DNA of 6,167 bases. Source: Acidobacteriota bacterium. Its GTDB lineage: Bacteria; Acidobacteriota; Blastocatellia; Pyrinomonadales; Pyrinomonadaceae. The stretch's first letter is position 1; each line of letters opens with the position of its first letter. The stretch lies in assembly GCA_013813755.1 (NCBI GenBank), contig JACCRD010000032.1, positions 1-6,167 of the forward strand. The letters run 5' to 3'. The notes under the pieces are model-generated. The model ran no database searches. It was not told the origin of the DNA and saw nothing but the letters and a program-made list of their open reading frames with translations. Shown piece after piece: positions 6,003-6,167 of this stretch. The position numbers were made by a program, and so were the translations under genes.

Positions 6003-6167
6003 ATGAACAAAAAGACAATTAAAGATATAGACATCAAAGGCAAACGAGTTTTCATTCGTGTGGATTTCAACGTGCCGATCAAAAACGGCAAAATCGAAGA
6101 CGATACCAGAATTCAAGGCGCTATGTCGACGATCAAATACGCGATTGAAGAAGGCGCCAAAATCATT
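6003..6167 (+). CDS. pgk: Phosphoglycerate kinase (partial, N-terminal 55 residues)
   Basis: The enzyme transfers phosphate from 1,3-bisphosphoglycerate to ADP, giving ATP and 3-phosphoglycerate, in the step after GAPDH. The N-terminus MNKKTIKDIDIKGKRVFIR leads into the family signature RVDFNVP (19-25) and DDTRI (33-37). Asp21, Asn23 and Arg36 correspond to the conserved 3-phosphoglycerate-binding residues of the N-terminal domain. The frame is open to the window edge, and the rest of the roughly 390-400-aa protein lies outside. The ATG at 6003 matches the usual N-terminus of the family, although only a poor Shine-Dalgarno (AAAGA) precedes it. The same frame remains open upstream back to the gap stop codon, including an ATG at 5931, but that extension has no resemblance to phosphoglycerate kinase. 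Confidence 0.95.
   Translation, partial: MNKKTIKDIDIKGKRVFIRVDFNVPIKNGKIEDDTRIQGAMSTIKYAIEEGAKII

Noticed and set aside
1..6167. tRNA, rRNA, CRISPR array, insertion sequence or attachment site
   Set aside because: No cloverleaf, repeat-spacer pattern, transposase motif or terminal inverted repeat was found by eye on either strand.

Overview
The window looks like a chromosomal segment of a diderm (outer-membrane) bacterium with moderate GC content and AT-rich intergenic DNA. An acidobacterial origin is the best guess. The main pointer is the gene cut by the left edge, whose protein has an exported leader, a short beta-rich 'ED'-type segment and a VWA domain in the arrangement I associate with the 'VWFA-related Acidobacterial domain' family. 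The TolC-type outer-membrane protein and the WaaE/KdtX-like glycosyltransferase fit an LPS-bearing cell. The assignment is inference; there is no rRNA or other strong phylogenetic marker here.

Layout. The left three quarters (1-4645) is transcribed leftwards (minus strand). In transcription order it holds a TolC-family outer-membrane efflux protein (4645-2786), an intrinsic terminator (2740-2711), a family-2 glycosyltransferase starting with GTG (2685-1912), and then a tight cluster of three exported proteins. These are an uncharacterised 207-aa protein (1809-1186), an uncharacterised 182-aa helical protein (1178-630) and the N-terminal 202 residues of a VWA protein (606 to beyond the left edge). 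The cluster has its own plausible sigma70 promoter (1869-1842) and gaps of only 7 and 23 nt, so it is probably an operon. The right quarter is transcribed rightwards: gap (glyceraldehyde-3-phosphate dehydrogenase, complete) and, 117 nt downstream with no evident terminator, the first 55 codons of pgk (phosphoglycerate kinase). The two blocks diverge from a 232-bp AT-rich region (4646-4877) carrying the gap promoter and a strong Shine-Dalgarno.

How the genes work together. gap and pgk catalyse consecutive steps of lower glycolysis and form a classic gene pair. The leftward genes all concern the envelope: export through the outer membrane, glycan or LPS-core transfer, and three secreted or periplasmic proteins. 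No inner-membrane pump or adaptor for the TolC protein is visible. The least explained part is the three-gene exported cluster ending in the VWA protein. The rest is largely ordinary housekeeping and envelope content. No RNA gene, mobile element or CRISPR array was found.
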